The translations under genes and the position numbers were made by a program. 15,114 bases of DNA. Source: Thioploca sp. GTDB lineage: Bacteria; Pseudomonadota; Gammaproteobacteria; Beggiatoales; Beggiatoaceae. The stretch spans positions 1 to 15,114 of the forward strand of contig DRQV01000026.1 of the NCBI GenBank assembly GCA_011371325.1. Direction: 5' to 3'. The notes beneath the pieces are model-generated. The model had not been told where the DNA came from, searched no databases, and was given only the letters and a program-made list of their open reading frames with translations. Of the stretch, positions 1 through 7,907 are shown in pieces (position 1 is the first letter of the stretch; each line of letters begins with the position of its first letter).

Positions 1-147
1 AGCTTCTGCTGTCTTATCTTCACTAGCATTATCTACCACTAAGATATCTATAGAATAATCAGAACGTTCCAGTGTTGTGATAGATTTTAATAAATTCAAA
101 ACATATTTTTTTTTATTCCAAGTTACAATGATAATTAAAATATTCAT
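1..147 (-). CDS. Family 2 glycosyltransferase, N-terminal fragment (runs off window)
   Basis: This is the first 49 codons of a gene that continues beyond base 1. The start is the ATG at 147-145, and it overlaps the stop of the upstream glycosyltransferase as ATGA, so the two are probably translationally coupled. The translation begins MNILIIIVTWNKKKYVLNLL and continues to DILVVDNASEDKTAEA. That is the usual opening of a GT-A fold, family 2 glycosyltransferase: a beta-strand ending in TWN, then VVDNxSxD, which forms part of the nucleotide-sugar site. By family it would transfer a sugar from an activated donor to a polysaccharide or lipid acceptor at the cytoplasmic face. The acceptor and sugar cannot be told from this fragment. 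Confidence 0.85.
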   Translation of the reverse strand, partial: MNILIIIVTWNKKKYVLNLLKSITTLERSDYSIDILVVDNASEDKTAEA

Positions 148-1037
148 AAACGTTTTATAATATGGTGAAAAATGCTATTTTGTCGCCAAAATATGGTTAA
201 TTTTTTACGTTGAGTTGAAGATAAAATTTGAGGTTTTATTGGAGTATACAAGGCATCGGTGACAGCTTTATAATAACAAGTAAACTCTAATGATTGTAAA
301 GCTCGAATTAAGCCAAAAAATAATCTGGAAGTAATCAAATAAGCAGCAATTGGAAAAGGAAAGTAACGACGAATTAGCCAAATAGTATTACGAGTTGGAT
401 AATAGACTTGTCGCCAGCTAGTACGTCCTTGTGGAGATTGACGATGTACCACTCGACAACAAGGATCATAGTGAATTTTATAATTATGTCGCATAACTTG
501 AATTGCAACTTCCATTTCATTTTGATATAAGAAAAAATCAGCCGGATACCAACCAATTTTTTCAAATAATGAACGACGAATTGCAAATCCACAGCCAACA
601 AATGCCATAGAAGGGCCAGGAGCATTATTTTTAGGCAAATGCCAAGTATAAGCTAATTCACCTTTTATGGATTCAATTTGACAAGCAACTATACCAACAT
701 CAGAACGAGTATCAAGACATTGGATAATGCGATCTAACGTTATATTATCTAGTGGATGAGAATCATCATCTAGCACTAAAATATAATCACCTTTAGCTTG
801 CTTAAAACCTTCGTTATAACCAGCAATACCCTCGTTAGATGGCATACTTACTATTTTCACCCAACTTTCTTGAGTTTTTAAAAAATCTCCAGTACCATCA
901 TTAGAACCATTATCAATAGCAATCACTTCAACATCTTGCCTTTGTCCTACTAAGCTAAACAATTGATTAATTGTATAACGGGTTTCGGTAATCCGGTTAT
1001 AATTAAGGAATACAATACTTAATTTAGGAATATTCAT
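144..1037 (-). CDS. Family 2 glycosyltransferase
   Basis: A complete 297-residue glycosyltransferase of the rhamnosyl/N-acetylglucosaminyl-transferase-like GT2 type. The N-terminal strand IVFLNYNR (residues 8-15), VIAIDNGSNDGT (38-49) and the metal-binding triplet in VLDDDSHP (DDD at 90-92) build the nucleotide-sugar site. VGCGFAIRRSLFEKIGW (147-163) is the typical acceptor-side segment. An NEME stretch (173-176) stands where the catalytic acid/base region is expected. The C-terminal third (about 205-297) is basic and partly hydrophobic, suggesting peripheral membrane contact. It ends in an ATGA overlap with a second glycosyltransferase and lies 100 bases downstream of a diguanylate cyclase gene in the same direction, which suggests a surface polysaccharide role. 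No Shine-Dalgarno sequence is seen before the ATG. Sugar and acceptor are unknown. Confidence 0.9.
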   Translation of the reverse strand: MNIPKLSIVFLNYNRITETRYTINQLFSLVGQRQDVEVIAIDNGSNDGTGDFLKTQESWVKIVSMPSNEGIAGYNEGFKQAKGDYILVLDDDSHPLDNITLDRIIQCLDTRSDVGIVACQIESIKGELAYTWHLPKNNAPGPSMAFVGCGFAIRRSLFEKIGWYPADFFLYQNEMEVAIQVMRHNYKIHYDPCCRVVHRQSPQGRTSWRQVYYPTRNTIWLIRRYFPFPIAAYLITSRLFFGLIRALQSLEFTCYYKAVTDALYTPIKPQILSSTQRKKLTIFWRQNSIFHHIIKRL

Positions 1038-1104
1038 TTACAAAAATCGGCCATGTGGTAAAGTTTGGAACTAGTCAAATATGATGGCAAAAATAAGTAT
1101 CACA

Positions 1105-1132
1105 ATGATATTCTAAAATTTATCTATTGCAA
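1105..1132 (-). promoter_or_regulatory. Possible weak promoter before the glycosyltransferase pair
   Basis: On the minus strand TTGCAA (1132-1127) is followed after 16 bases by TATCAT (1110-1105), a weak sigma70-like match about 70 bases before the glycosyltransferase ATG. The 100-base gap to the upstream cyclase gene leaves room for an internal promoter, but in such A+T-rich DNA chance matches are common. Confidence 0.25.
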
Positions 1133-1137
1133 GAAAC

Positions 1138-2517
1138 TTAATTTATCTTTGCATTAATACAACTTGGTTCCAATACAACCTGATTCCGACCCTGATTTTT
1201 AGCTGTATAAAGAGCATTATCTGCATGTTTTACTAATTCTAGTTCACCTTCAACATTATTTTCTGGGAAAGATGTAATTCCTAAACTAGCAGTAAAATTA
1301 ATATATTGTTCTCCATCTTTAACCGTAGTTTCGGCAATTATACGTCGTACCCTTTCAGCTAATTGAACACTATTGGCACAAGAGGCACCAGGCAAGATAA
1401 TTAAAAATTCTTCCCCACCATAACGCACCATCAAATCACCTTCTCGCAAAGCCCGGTAAGTTGACTCAGCTATTTGACTTAATACTCTATCTCCAACTAA
1501 ATGCCCATAAGTATCATTGATAGATTTAAAATGATCAATATCCATCATAATTATTCCCAGAGCAATATCAGATCGTACAGCACGATTAAATTCTTCTTTT
1601 AATCTAGCAAGTCCAAACCGTCGGTTGTAAGCTCCAGTTAATACATCAAGAGCTGCAATCCGTTGTAAATTACTATGAGCTAAAGCATTGTTAAGAGCTA
1701 AACCAAAACTATGACGGAATAACTGTAATAAACGAGTAATATCTTTATCAAAAATTCTATTAGCAGCTAAAACTATTATCCCTAATGGGATGTTTTTAAA
1801 TTCTAACGGAATTACAATAACTTCTCTAGGAGTAAAATTAGCTAATACAGCTTCAATTTGGATATTTTCTGGAAATTCTACTCGTTGACATTTAAGTGTA
1901 CGCAATGCTTTACGTATATAGTCACTTTTAGCTAATAGTTTAGAATTATTAATTCCATGATGTGCTATAACAGTTAGTTCACCAGCGGATTCTATTAAAA
2001 CAGCTCCTGCTTTTGCATCAGTATATTGCAAAAATAAATCAAGAGCTTGTCTGGATAAAATATCTAATTCTAATTGACTAGACAAGGTTTTGGAAAAATC
2101 ATTAACCGCAGTTTCTATCTTATGTGCTTGAAATAATGCTTCGACTAAATTATTAAAAGCTCTGGCACTTTCTCCAATTTCATCATCAGAATCAGCCTCA
2201 ACCCGGCAAATATCTTGCGAGCAGTTTGACCAATTACCAGTAAAATTAGCATCACTAATTGTATTTTTAACAATGTGCATATGTTTAGCTAAAATTTTTA
2301 AGCGTGGTCTAACTACCAACATTGCTAGAGTATAATTAATTATCCCCGCTACCAAACCAGCTGTGATAGTTGCAGCCCAAAATATTATAGTGAAAACTTG
2401 TTCAGATTGCATACCTAACATATGAGCAAAAAACGGGAAGATTGCTCCATTCAATAGACCAAAACCTATCATCCATATGGCTAAATCAGTAAATAATTTC
2501 TTAGTAATTCTTGGCAT
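1138..2517 (-). CDS. Membrane diguanylate cyclase, HAMP-GAF-GGDEF
   Basis: Makes cyclic di-GMP from two GTP. Taking the ATG at 2517 (preceded by GGGA six bases upstream, and overlapping the previous gene by 17 bases) gives 459 residues. An upstream TTG at 2583 would add 22 residues and an 83-base overlap, and is less likely. Two membrane helices lie at about 13-33 and 41-69, with only a few residues between them, so there is almost no periplasmic sensor. A HAMP-like linker follows (about 70-125), then a GAF-like domain (about 140-283) and GGDEF (about 284-450). The cyclase domain has DxLTGAYNRR (291-300), MDIDHFKSINDTYGH (325-339), an intact active site GGEEF (367-371) and, five residues earlier, the RxxD inhibitory site (REGD, 358-361). 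It should therefore be active and product-inhibited. The signal presumably reaches the GAF domain or the membrane; the ligand is unknown. Confidence 0.92.
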   Translation of the reverse strand: MPRITKKLFTDLAIWMIGFGLLNGAIFPFFAHMLGMQSEQVFTIIFWAATITAGLVAGIINYTLAMLVVRPRLKILAKHMHIVKNTISDANFTGNWSNCSQDICRVEADSDDEIGESARAFNNLVEALFQAHKIETAVNDFSKTLSSQLELDILSRQALDLFLQYTDAKAGAVLIESAGELTVIAHHGINNSKLLAKSDYIRKALRTLKCQRVEFPENIQIEAVLANFTPREVIVIPLEFKNIPLGIIVLAANRIFDKDITRLLQLFRHSFGLALNNALAHSNLQRIAALDVLTGAYNRRFGLARLKEEFNRAVRSDIALGIIMMDIDHFKSINDTYGHLVGDRVLSQIAESTYRALREGDLMVRYGGEEFLIILPGASCANSVQLAERVRRIIAETTVKDGEQYINFTASLGITSFPENNVEGELELVKHADNALYTAKNQGRNQVVLEPSCINAKIN

Positions 2518-2926
2518 TATCAGTCCCAAAAAGCCAGCGTTTATATTTTGTTTTAACTTCAGTTTCAATAACTTCTGGAACAATACGAGTTAATATCCAA
2601 CGTGGTAAGATAGTTGATTTACCAACTCCACATACAACTCCAAGATTTTTTGGATCAAATATTTTAATCATGGTTGGAGCTACTTGATTATCCGCATAAA
2701 CAATTCCACAATAATCATATTTATGCTCTTGATGCAATAATTTATCAATTTTTTGGATAAACTGTTGTAACGTATTTTTATCTACTGAATCAATGGGAGG
2801 TTTTTCTCCTGTATGATAAATATACCATCCTTCAGGGTCTGCTATAACCCTTTTCCAAAGTTCATCTAATTGGGGCCAACGTAAAGTACTAGTAAAATTA
2901 CCTTTGTAATATTGTTGAAATGTCAT
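2501..2926 (-). CDS. Uncharacterised 141-aa cytoplasmic protein preceding the diguanylate cyclase
   Basis: A 141-residue soluble protein with no signal peptide or membrane segment. It starts MTFQQYYKGNFTSTLRW and contains DPEGWYIYHTGEKPP (31-45), DYCGIVYADNQ (71-81) and TMIKIFDPKNLG (85-96). It resembles conserved hypothetical proteins I associate with sulfur-oxidising gammaproteobacteria, but I cannot name a family or function. The 3' end overlaps the diguanylate cyclase start by 17 bases, so the two are probably made together and it could be a partner or regulator of the cyclase; this is inference from position. There is no Shine-Dalgarno sequence. A perfect extended -10 lies 34 bases upstream, which would give a short leader. 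Confidence 0.8.
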   Translation of the reverse strand: MTFQQYYKGNFTSTLRWPQLDELWKRVIADPEGWYIYHTGEKPPIDSVDKNTLQQFIQKIDKLLHQEHKYDYCGIVYADNQVAPTMIKIFDPKNLGVVCGVGKSTILPRWILTRIVPEVIETEVKTKYKRWLFGTDNAKNY

Positions 2927-2959
2927 TTTATTAAGTTTATATTAATTATTAAATTTTTC

Positions 2960-2968
2960 ATTATAACA
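2960..2968 (-). promoter_or_regulatory. Extended -10 promoter for the 141-aa/diguanylate cyclase operon
   Basis: Read on the minus strand the bases are TGTTATAAT, a perfect TGnTATAAT extended -10 element. No good -35 is present at 17 bases, as expected for extended -10 promoters. The start of transcription would lie near 2953, about 27 bases before the ATG at 2926. The element sits in the divergent gap shared with the SQR-like gene. Confidence 0.5.
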
Positions 2969-3072
2969 TTTTGATGCGGAACATGGTTAAGATATTATAA
3001 TCATTGCTGATAATGTTATATTAGTAGAAAATTATGCTTTAATCATTGGAAAATCCAAAGTATTGATGTTCC

Positions 3073-3094
3073 AACATACAATTTATGTTAAAAT
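3073..3094 (+). promoter_or_regulatory. Extended -10 promoter with small dyad before the SQR-like gene
   Basis: TGTTAAAAT (3086-3094) matches TGnTATAAT in all but one base and lies 30 bases before the ATG at 3125. It overlaps an inverted repeat, AACATA (3073-3078) and TATGTT (3084-3089), that could be a repressor or activator site. TTGATG at 3063-3068 is a possible but too distant -35 (spacing 20). Confidence 0.35.
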
Positions 3095-3124
3095 ATTAAT
3101 AATTAAATCTAGAATAGTAGAAAA

Positions 3125-4252
3125 ATGACTAAAATAGTTATAATTGGTTCCGGATTTGGCGGATTAACAGCAGTTAAAACACTACGACGTCAAGGTCATC
3201 AAGGAACTATCACTCTAATTTCACCACGTCCAATATTATTTTATTATCCTAGCCTAATTTGGATACCGGCTGGATTACGTACTGAAGCTGATTTAACCAT
3301 CCCATTAAATGGTTTTTTTAAAGATCATAACGTGCAATATCATCAAGCAAATGTTACTGGTCTTGATCCAATCCAAAAACAAATACAAACTGATAATGGC
3401 ACAATTGATTTTGATAGTCTTATAATAGCTTCTGGAAGTCGTTTTATTCGTAAATTACCTGGCATAGATGATGTTTGCATCCCATGTGAAGGTTATGAAC
3501 CAGTAAAAAAATATACTGATGATTTAGCTAAACTTAATAGTGGCACATTAGCATTTGGTTTTGCTAGCAATCCTAAAGAACCAATCGCAATGCGTGGTGG
3601 GCCTATATTTGAATTTTTGTTTGGCATGGATACCTTATTGCGTAAACAAAAACGTCGAGATAAATTTAAGTTAGTATTTTTTAGTCCAGCTCCTGAACCT
3701 GGTAAGCGATTGGGTGAAAAAGCCGTTAAAGCCTTGCTTAGTGAAATGAAAAAACATCAAATTACCACTTATTTAGGTAATAAAATGAAGGGTTTTAGTA
3801 CTGGAATGGTTCATACTGAGGCTGAGGATATAGCTAGTGATTTAACCATGTTTATGCCTGGTATGACAGGTCCAGCATGGTTATCAAATAGTGGTTTACC
3901 TCTATCCGAGGGCGGTTTTATTAAAGCTGATCTTCATTGTCAAGTAGTTGGGTTTAAAAATATTTATGCGGTTGGCGATTGTGGTAATCATCCTGGACCA
4001 CAATGGTTACCTAAACAAGCTCATATGGCTGATTTACAAGCAGAAACTGCTGCTAAAAATTTATTAGCTAATCAAAAAGGTTTAGAAACAAATAGCAAAT
4101 TCAATCCTGAACTAATTTGTATTGTCGATACTCTTAATCAAGGAATGTTAATATATCGTAGTCCTAAACACACTATAATGTCGCCTAAAATGAAAATATT
4201 TAATTGGGCCAAACGTTTCTTTGAATGGCATTATTTACGTTCTTATCGTTAA
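3125..4252 (+). CDS. Sulfide:quinone oxidoreductase-like FAD flavoprotein
   Basis: A 375-residue two-dinucleotide-binding-domain flavoprotein of the SQR/FCSD/NDH-2 superfamily. These are monotopic membrane enzymes that reduce quinone or a cytochrome. The first FAD motif is IGSGFGG (7-13); IIASGSRF (100-107) and IYAVGDCGN (280-288) are the second and third FAD contacts. The segment GPIFEFLFGMDTLLRK (159-174) is typical of SQRs. The C-terminal 24 residues (MSPKMKIFNWAKRFFEWHYL...) are basic, aromatic and amphipathic, as in SQR membrane anchors. Cysteines are at 118, 121, 272, 286 and 332. C118/C121 and C332 fit two of the three redox cysteines of classical SQR, but the middle one (Cys160 in Acidithiobacillus) is missing, replaced by the MRGG stretch at 156-159. 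It may thus be a divergent SQR or oxidise another substrate. A lipoprotein gene follows 47 bases downstream. Confidence 0.85.
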   Translation: MTKIVIIGSGFGGLTAVKTLRRQGHQGTITLISPRPILFYYPSLIWIPAGLRTEADLTIPLNGFFKDHNVQYHQANVTGLDPIQKQIQTDNGTIDFDSLIIASGSRFIRKLPGIDDVCIPCEGYEPVKKYTDDLAKLNSGTLAFGFASNPKEPIAMRGGPIFEFLFGMDTLLRKQKRRDKFKLVFFSPAPEPGKRLGEKAVKALLSEMKKHQITTYLGNKMKGFSTGMVHTEAEDIASDLTMFMPGMTGPAWLSNSGLPLSEGGFIKADLHCQVVGFKNIYAVGDCGNHPGPQWLPKQAHMADLQAETAAKNLLANQKGLETNSKFNPELICIVDTLNQGMLIYRSPKHTIMSPKMKIFNWAKRFFEWHYLRSYR

Positions 4253-4299
4253 ACAAATTAGTACCAATTCAATAGAGGTCTTAGGCTTAACTATAATAT

Positions 4300-4743
4300 A
4301 TGAAATTAATTAAACTAATTATTATCATTAGTCTTTTATTATCTTGTGCTACTACTAAACCACCAACTTTTATCGAAAGTCATGACGAAGCTGGTGTTTG
4401 GAAGTCAATTTATTTGCATAATCACTATGGCGTATTTACAGATAAAAATAAAGAAGTTTGGCGAAGAGTAGTTGATGTATTATCAGAAAAATATGATTTA
4501 GAAGTATTAGATAAAACCAGTGGTTATATCCGCACATCTTGGAAATATATGTTGCCAGATGAGGATAATAAATATCGTAGTCGAGTAATTATTAAGATGT
4601 TGGGTAATGTTTGGCATACTACCAAACTTAAAACAGAAGCTCAATTATTTGAAAATGGTACTTGGATTACTGGTTATGATACAGCTATTTTAGAAGAAAT
4701 TTATAAGGATTTACAAGGACGTATCGGTACGTCAGTTAGGTAA
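4300..4743 (+). CDS. Uncharacterised lipoprotein, 147 aa
   Basis: The N-terminus MKLIKLIIIISLLLSC is a lipoprotein signal with the lipobox LLSC (modified Cys16). The mature part is 132 residues, rich in charged and aromatic residues, with no cysteine, repeat or further membrane segment. Recognisable stretches are VWRRVVDVLSEKYDLEVLD (about 49-67) and GYIRTSWKYMLPDEDNKYRSR (about 70-90), which read like one compact alpha/beta domain. I do not recognise the family. Asp follows neither Cys16 nor its neighbour (residues 17-18 are AT), so outer-membrane localisation is expected. It lies 47 bases after the SQR-like gene in the same direction and is probably cotranscribed with it. No Shine-Dalgarno sequence is seen. 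A strong hairpin follows 20 bases after the stop. Confidence 0.8.
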   Translation: MKLIKLIIIISLLLSCATTKPPTFIESHDEAGVWKSIYLHNHYGVFTDKNKEVWRRVVDVLSEKYDLEVLDKTSGYIRTSWKYMLPDEDNKYRSRVIIKMLGNVWHTTKLKTEAQLFENGTWITGYDTAILEEIYKDLQGRIGTSVR

Positions 4744-4762
4744 TGATTAGTTGTGTAGCTTT

Positions 4763-4794
4763 TGAGAATCTAAGAATAGATCATTAGATTCTCA
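4763..4794 (+). terminator. Hairpin after the lipoprotein gene, likely terminator
   Basis: An 11-bp perfect stem, TGAGAATCTAA (4763-4773) with TTAGATTCTCA (4784-4794), and a 10-base loop start 20 bases after the lipoprotein stop. The T-tail is only TTT, so termination may be weak or factor-assisted. On the other strand the tail is AAAAGC, so it is not bidirectional. Confidence 0.45.
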
Positions 4795-4821
4795 TTTCCA
4801 TGAAGATATACTTTCGTGAAA

Positions 4822-4850
4822 ATGACAATTAATTTAAATAACTATATAAT
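4822..4850 (+). promoter_or_regulatory. Sigma70-type promoter for guaA-tolB
   Basis: ATGACA (4822-4827), one base from the TTGACA consensus, is followed after exactly 17 bases by a perfect TATAAT (4845-4850). The predicted transcript starts near 4857, leaving a leader of about 50 bases before the guaA ATG at 4908. No riboswitch-like structure is evident in this leader. Confidence 0.65.
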
Positions 4851-4907
4851 TTTCATAGAGTTAATATTTTTTTAAATTTATTACTTCCATAATATACCAA
4901 TTAATCC

Positions 4908-6488
4908 ATGCAAAATATCCGCACTTCCCGTATTCTAATTCTTGATTTCGGTTCTCAATACACTCAACTTATCGCTCGTCGAGTACGAGAAAGCCAAGTA
5001 TATTGTGAAATTTACCCATATGATATTCCAGAGCAAGCTATCAAAGATTTTCAACCACAAGGAATTATATTATCAGGTAGTCCAGAATCAGTTAATGACA
5101 CTGAAATAAAATTATTAGCTCCAGATTGTATCTTTAGCTTAGGCATTCCAATTTTAGGTATTTGCTATGGCATGCACATAATGGCATTACAATTAGGTGG
5201 CAAAGTTATAAGCTCAGATCAACGTGAATTTGGTTATGCTCAAGTTAAAGTGAAAAATAATTCACGATTATTACAATCAGTTAAAGATATTAGTAGTTCA
5301 GATGAATATAATTTATTAGATGTATGGATGAGCCATGGCGATAAAGTAAGTGAGTTACCAGTAGGGTTTGAAACAGTTGCTGAGACAGATAATGCTCCCA
5401 TTGCGGTTATGGCTGATGAAAAACGTAAATTTTATGGTTTACAATTTCATCCTGAAGTAACTCACACAGCACAAGGTTCTATTATTTTACAATGTTTTAT
5501 CTATGAAATTTGTGGCTGTGAAAAATTATGGACAGCAACCAATATTATTGAAGATAGTATTGCTAAAATGCGAGCCAAAATTGGTGATAATAAGGTATTA
5601 TTAGCTTTATCTGGTGGAGTTGACTCCTCAGTGGTAGCAGCATTATTGCATCGTGCTATAGGTAGCCAATTAATTTGTGTATTTGTTGACAATGGCTTGT
5701 TGCGTCTAAATGAAGCTGAACAAGTTATGAATACTTTTGCTCAACATCTTGGTGTACAAGTAATTAACGTGCAAGCAGAAACTAAATTTTTAACTGCCTT
5801 GCAAGGAGTTTCTGATCCAGAACAAAAACGTAAGGTTATTGGCAATCTGTTTATCGAAATTTTTGAAGAAGAAGCTGGTAAGTTGGCTACAAAAGTACAA
5901 TTTTTAGCTCAAGGTACAATTTATCCAGATGTAATAGAATCTGCTGCTAGTAGGTTTGGTAAAGCTCATGTTATTAAATCTCATCATAATGTTGGAGGTT
6001 TGCCAGAAAATATGCAGCTTAAATTAGTAGAACCATTACGAGAACTATTTAAGGATGAAGTACGTAAAATTGGAATTGAGTTAGGTTTGCCGACAGAAAT
6101 GGTATATCGGCATCCATTCCCAGGTCCTGGTTTAGGAGTGAGGATTTTAGGGGAAGTGAAGAAAACTTATGCTGATATTCTGCGGCAAGCTGATGCAATA
6201 TTTATTGAGGAACTACGCATTCAAGGCTGGTATGATAAGGTAAGTCAAGCATTTACCATTTTTTTACCCGTGAAGTCGGTTGGAGTTATGGGAGATGCTC
6301 GGCATTATGATTATGTAGTTGCATTGAGAGCGGTGGAAACTATTGATTTTATGACTGCTCGTTGGGCCCATTTACCTTATTCTTTGTTAGAAACCGTATC
6401 CAATCGAATTATCAATGAAGTTGTTGGTATTTCTAGGGTTAGTTATGATATTTCTAGTAAGCCACCAGCTACAATTGAGTGGGAATAG
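4908..6488 (+). CDS. guaA: GMP synthase (glutamine-hydrolysing)
   Basis: Converts XMP to GMP with ATP and glutamine-derived ammonia, the last step of guanine nucleotide synthesis in the cytoplasm. The full family length of 526 residues is present. The class I glutamine amidotransferase domain (about 8-205) has the nucleophile Cys86 in GICYGMH and the His181/Glu183 pair in FHPEV. The ATP pyrophosphatase domain carries the PP-loop SGGVDSS (235-241). The C-terminal dimerisation domain ends with the diagnostic KPPATIEWE. GHPFPGPGLG-like RHPFPGPGLGVRILGE (401-416) is intact. The ATG at 4908 fits the family N-terminus but has no Shine-Dalgarno sequence. guaB, its frequent neighbour, is not here; tolB follows after 6 bases. 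Confidence 0.98.
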   Translation: MQNIRTSRILILDFGSQYTQLIARRVRESQVYCEIYPYDIPEQAIKDFQPQGIILSGSPESVNDTEIKLLAPDCIFSLGIPILGICYGMHIMALQLGGKVISSDQREFGYAQVKVKNNSRLLQSVKDISSSDEYNLLDVWMSHGDKVSELPVGFETVAETDNAPIAVMADEKRKFYGLQFHPEVTHTAQGSIILQCFIYEICGCEKLWTATNIIEDSIAKMRAKIGDNKVLLALSGGVDSSVVAALLHRAIGSQLICVFVDNGLLRLNEAEQVMNTFAQHLGVQVINVQAETKFLTALQGVSDPEQKRKVIGNLFIEIFEEEAGKLATKVQFLAQGTIYPDVIESAASRFGKAHVIKSHHNVGGLPENMQLKLVEPLRELFKDEVRKIGIELGLPTEMVYRHPFPGPGLGVRILGEVKKTYADILRQADAIFIEELRIQGWYDKVSQAFTIFLPVKSVGVMGDARHYDYVVALRAVETIDFMTARWAHLPYSLLETVSNRIINEVVGISRVSYDISSKPPATIEWE

Positions 6489-6494
6489 AAAAAT

Positions 6495-7775
6495 ATGAGC
6501 AAATTTCGTACATTTATCCTCTTAAATATCCTGCTATTATCCCCTCCAATCTATGCAATTTTAACCATTGATATAACCGGTGGTAGTGAACAAGGTGGTC
6601 AACCGATTGCGATTATTCCATTTGCTCAAACGATAGAATCTTTACCAGAAGATATAACTGATGTTATTTCCAATAACTTATACCGTAGTGGCCGTTTTGC
6701 AATAATGCCAGTCAATTTATTACCAGAAACTCCAATCTATATTAATCGGGTGAATTTTACTAGTTGGCAAAATACTGGAATACCATATTTAGTAGTTGGA
6801 CGAATCGGTAAAAATTTTGATGGTTATACGGTAGAATTTGAACTTATTGATATTGCTTCACATAATATAATCATAAGTTTTCGTTATAAAGCTAATTTAC
6901 AGACCTTACGTCAAGTAGCTCATCAGATTAGTGATAAAATTTATACGGCCTTAACCGGTGAACGGAGTATTTTTAATACCAAAATTGTCTATGTAACTAT
7001 GCAAGATAAACAATACCAATTATATATTGCAGATGCTGATGGAGAAAATCCTCAACTAATGCTGAAATCGACTGAACCAATTTTATCTCCCAGTTGGTCG
7101 CCAAATGGTAAACATTTAGCATATGTAACTTATAGTAGGGTTAAAAAATCCAAACGGATGAGTGTTTATATCCAAGATATTCGTACTGGTCATCGAACTC
7201 GTATCTCAGCTCATAAAGGAATCAATGCCGCTCCAGCTTGGTCACCAGATGGAAGGAATTTAGCATTAACTTTATCTAAAGATGGCAATCCAGAAATTTA
7301 TCTCTTATCTTTAGCTGATAAAAATTTAACTCGTTTGACTTATAACCATGTAATTGATACCGAACCAGAATGGTCACCAGAAGGAGATTATTTGGTATTC
7401 ACTTCAGATCGTAGTGGAACTCCACAAATCTATCGTATGTCTCTTACTGGCAATGATACTAGAAGACTAACATTCACTGGTAATTATAATGTTCGTCCAC
7501 GTTTTTCACCAGATGGCAAAAAATTGGCTCTGCTACATAGTAATGGAAAGGGCTATAAAATTGCGGTATTAGAACTATTAACTGGTAAATTAAATGTTCT
7601 TACTACAACAAATTTAGATGAATCTCCTAGTTTTGCTCCTAATGGAAACATGATTATTTACGCAACTACATCTAAATTAATAGTAACTTCAATAGATGGA
7701 AGGATTCAACAAAATATTGCCGTGAATATGGGAGATACTATTAGAGAACCAGCTTGGTCGCCTTTTTTTGAATAA
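6495..7775 (+). CDS. tolB: Tol-Pal system beta-propeller protein TolB
   Basis: A periplasmic component of the Tol-Pal complex, which ties the outer membrane to peptidoglycan during constriction. The protein is 426 residues, normal for the family. A signal peptide (about 1-21, ending PIYA) precedes the TolB N-terminal domain (about 22-165, with AIIPFAQ and SGRFAIMP). Then comes the beta-propeller, whose blades carry the repeated (W/F)SPxG motif: SWSPNGKHLAYV, AWSPDGRNLALT, EWSPEGDYLVFTSD, RFSPDGKKLALL and SFAPNGNMIIYA, ending AWSP. The gene begins 6 bases after the guaA stop and should share its promoter. The usual tolQRA-tolB-pal order is broken: no pal follows and no tolA precedes. Confidence 0.95.
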   Translation: MSKFRTFILLNILLLSPPIYAILTIDITGGSEQGGQPIAIIPFAQTIESLPEDITDVISNNLYRSGRFAIMPVNLLPETPIYINRVNFTSWQNTGIPYLVVGRIGKNFDGYTVEFELIDIASHNIIISFRYKANLQTLRQVAHQISDKIYTALTGERSIFNTKIVYVTMQDKQYQLYIADADGENPQLMLKSTEPILSPSWSPNGKHLAYVTYSRVKKSKRMSVYIQDIRTGHRTRISAHKGINAAPAWSPDGRNLALTLSKDGNPEIYLLSLADKNLTRLTYNHVIDTEPEWSPEGDYLVFTSDRSGTPQIYRMSLTGNDTRRLTFTGNYNVRPRFSPDGKKLALLHSNGKGYKIAVLELLTGKLNVLTTTNLDESPSFAPNGNMIIYATTSKLIVTSIDGRIQQNIAVNMGDTIREPAWSPFFE

Positions 7776-7807
7776 TAGATATTTGAGAGAATTTTTAATT
7801 GTGAATA

Positions 7808-7841
7808 ACTAATATTATTAATGAAAGTCAAAAATATTAGT
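7808..7841. repeat. Inverted repeat after tolB
   Basis: ACTAATATT (7808-7816) and AATATTAGT (7833-7841) form a 9-bp A+T-only stem with a 16-base loop, 33 bases after the tolB stop. There is no T-tract after it on either strand, so it is at most a weak terminator or processing site. Confidence 0.3.
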
Positions 7842-7907
7842 AATTAACCACTCTTTCAATCTAATGATATATGATAAGATGAGGATAGGTTGTGGGTAAT
7901 AATTTGC

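Noticed and set aside
374..625. 83-codon minus-strand frame inside the glycosyltransferase gene
   Set aside because: It lies in another frame of a well-supported family 2 glycosyltransferase and carries no motif.
2517..2583. TTG at 2583 as the diguanylate cyclase start
   Set aside because: The ATG at 2517 has a GGGA site at proper spacing and leads straight into the membrane helix; the longer form adds 22 Lys/Leu-rich residues encoded inside the previous gene.
4292..4297. Perfect TATAAT just before the lipoprotein ATG
   Set aside because: The start of transcription would fall after the ATG at 4300, and there is no alternative start codon nearby that keeps the lipoprotein signal.
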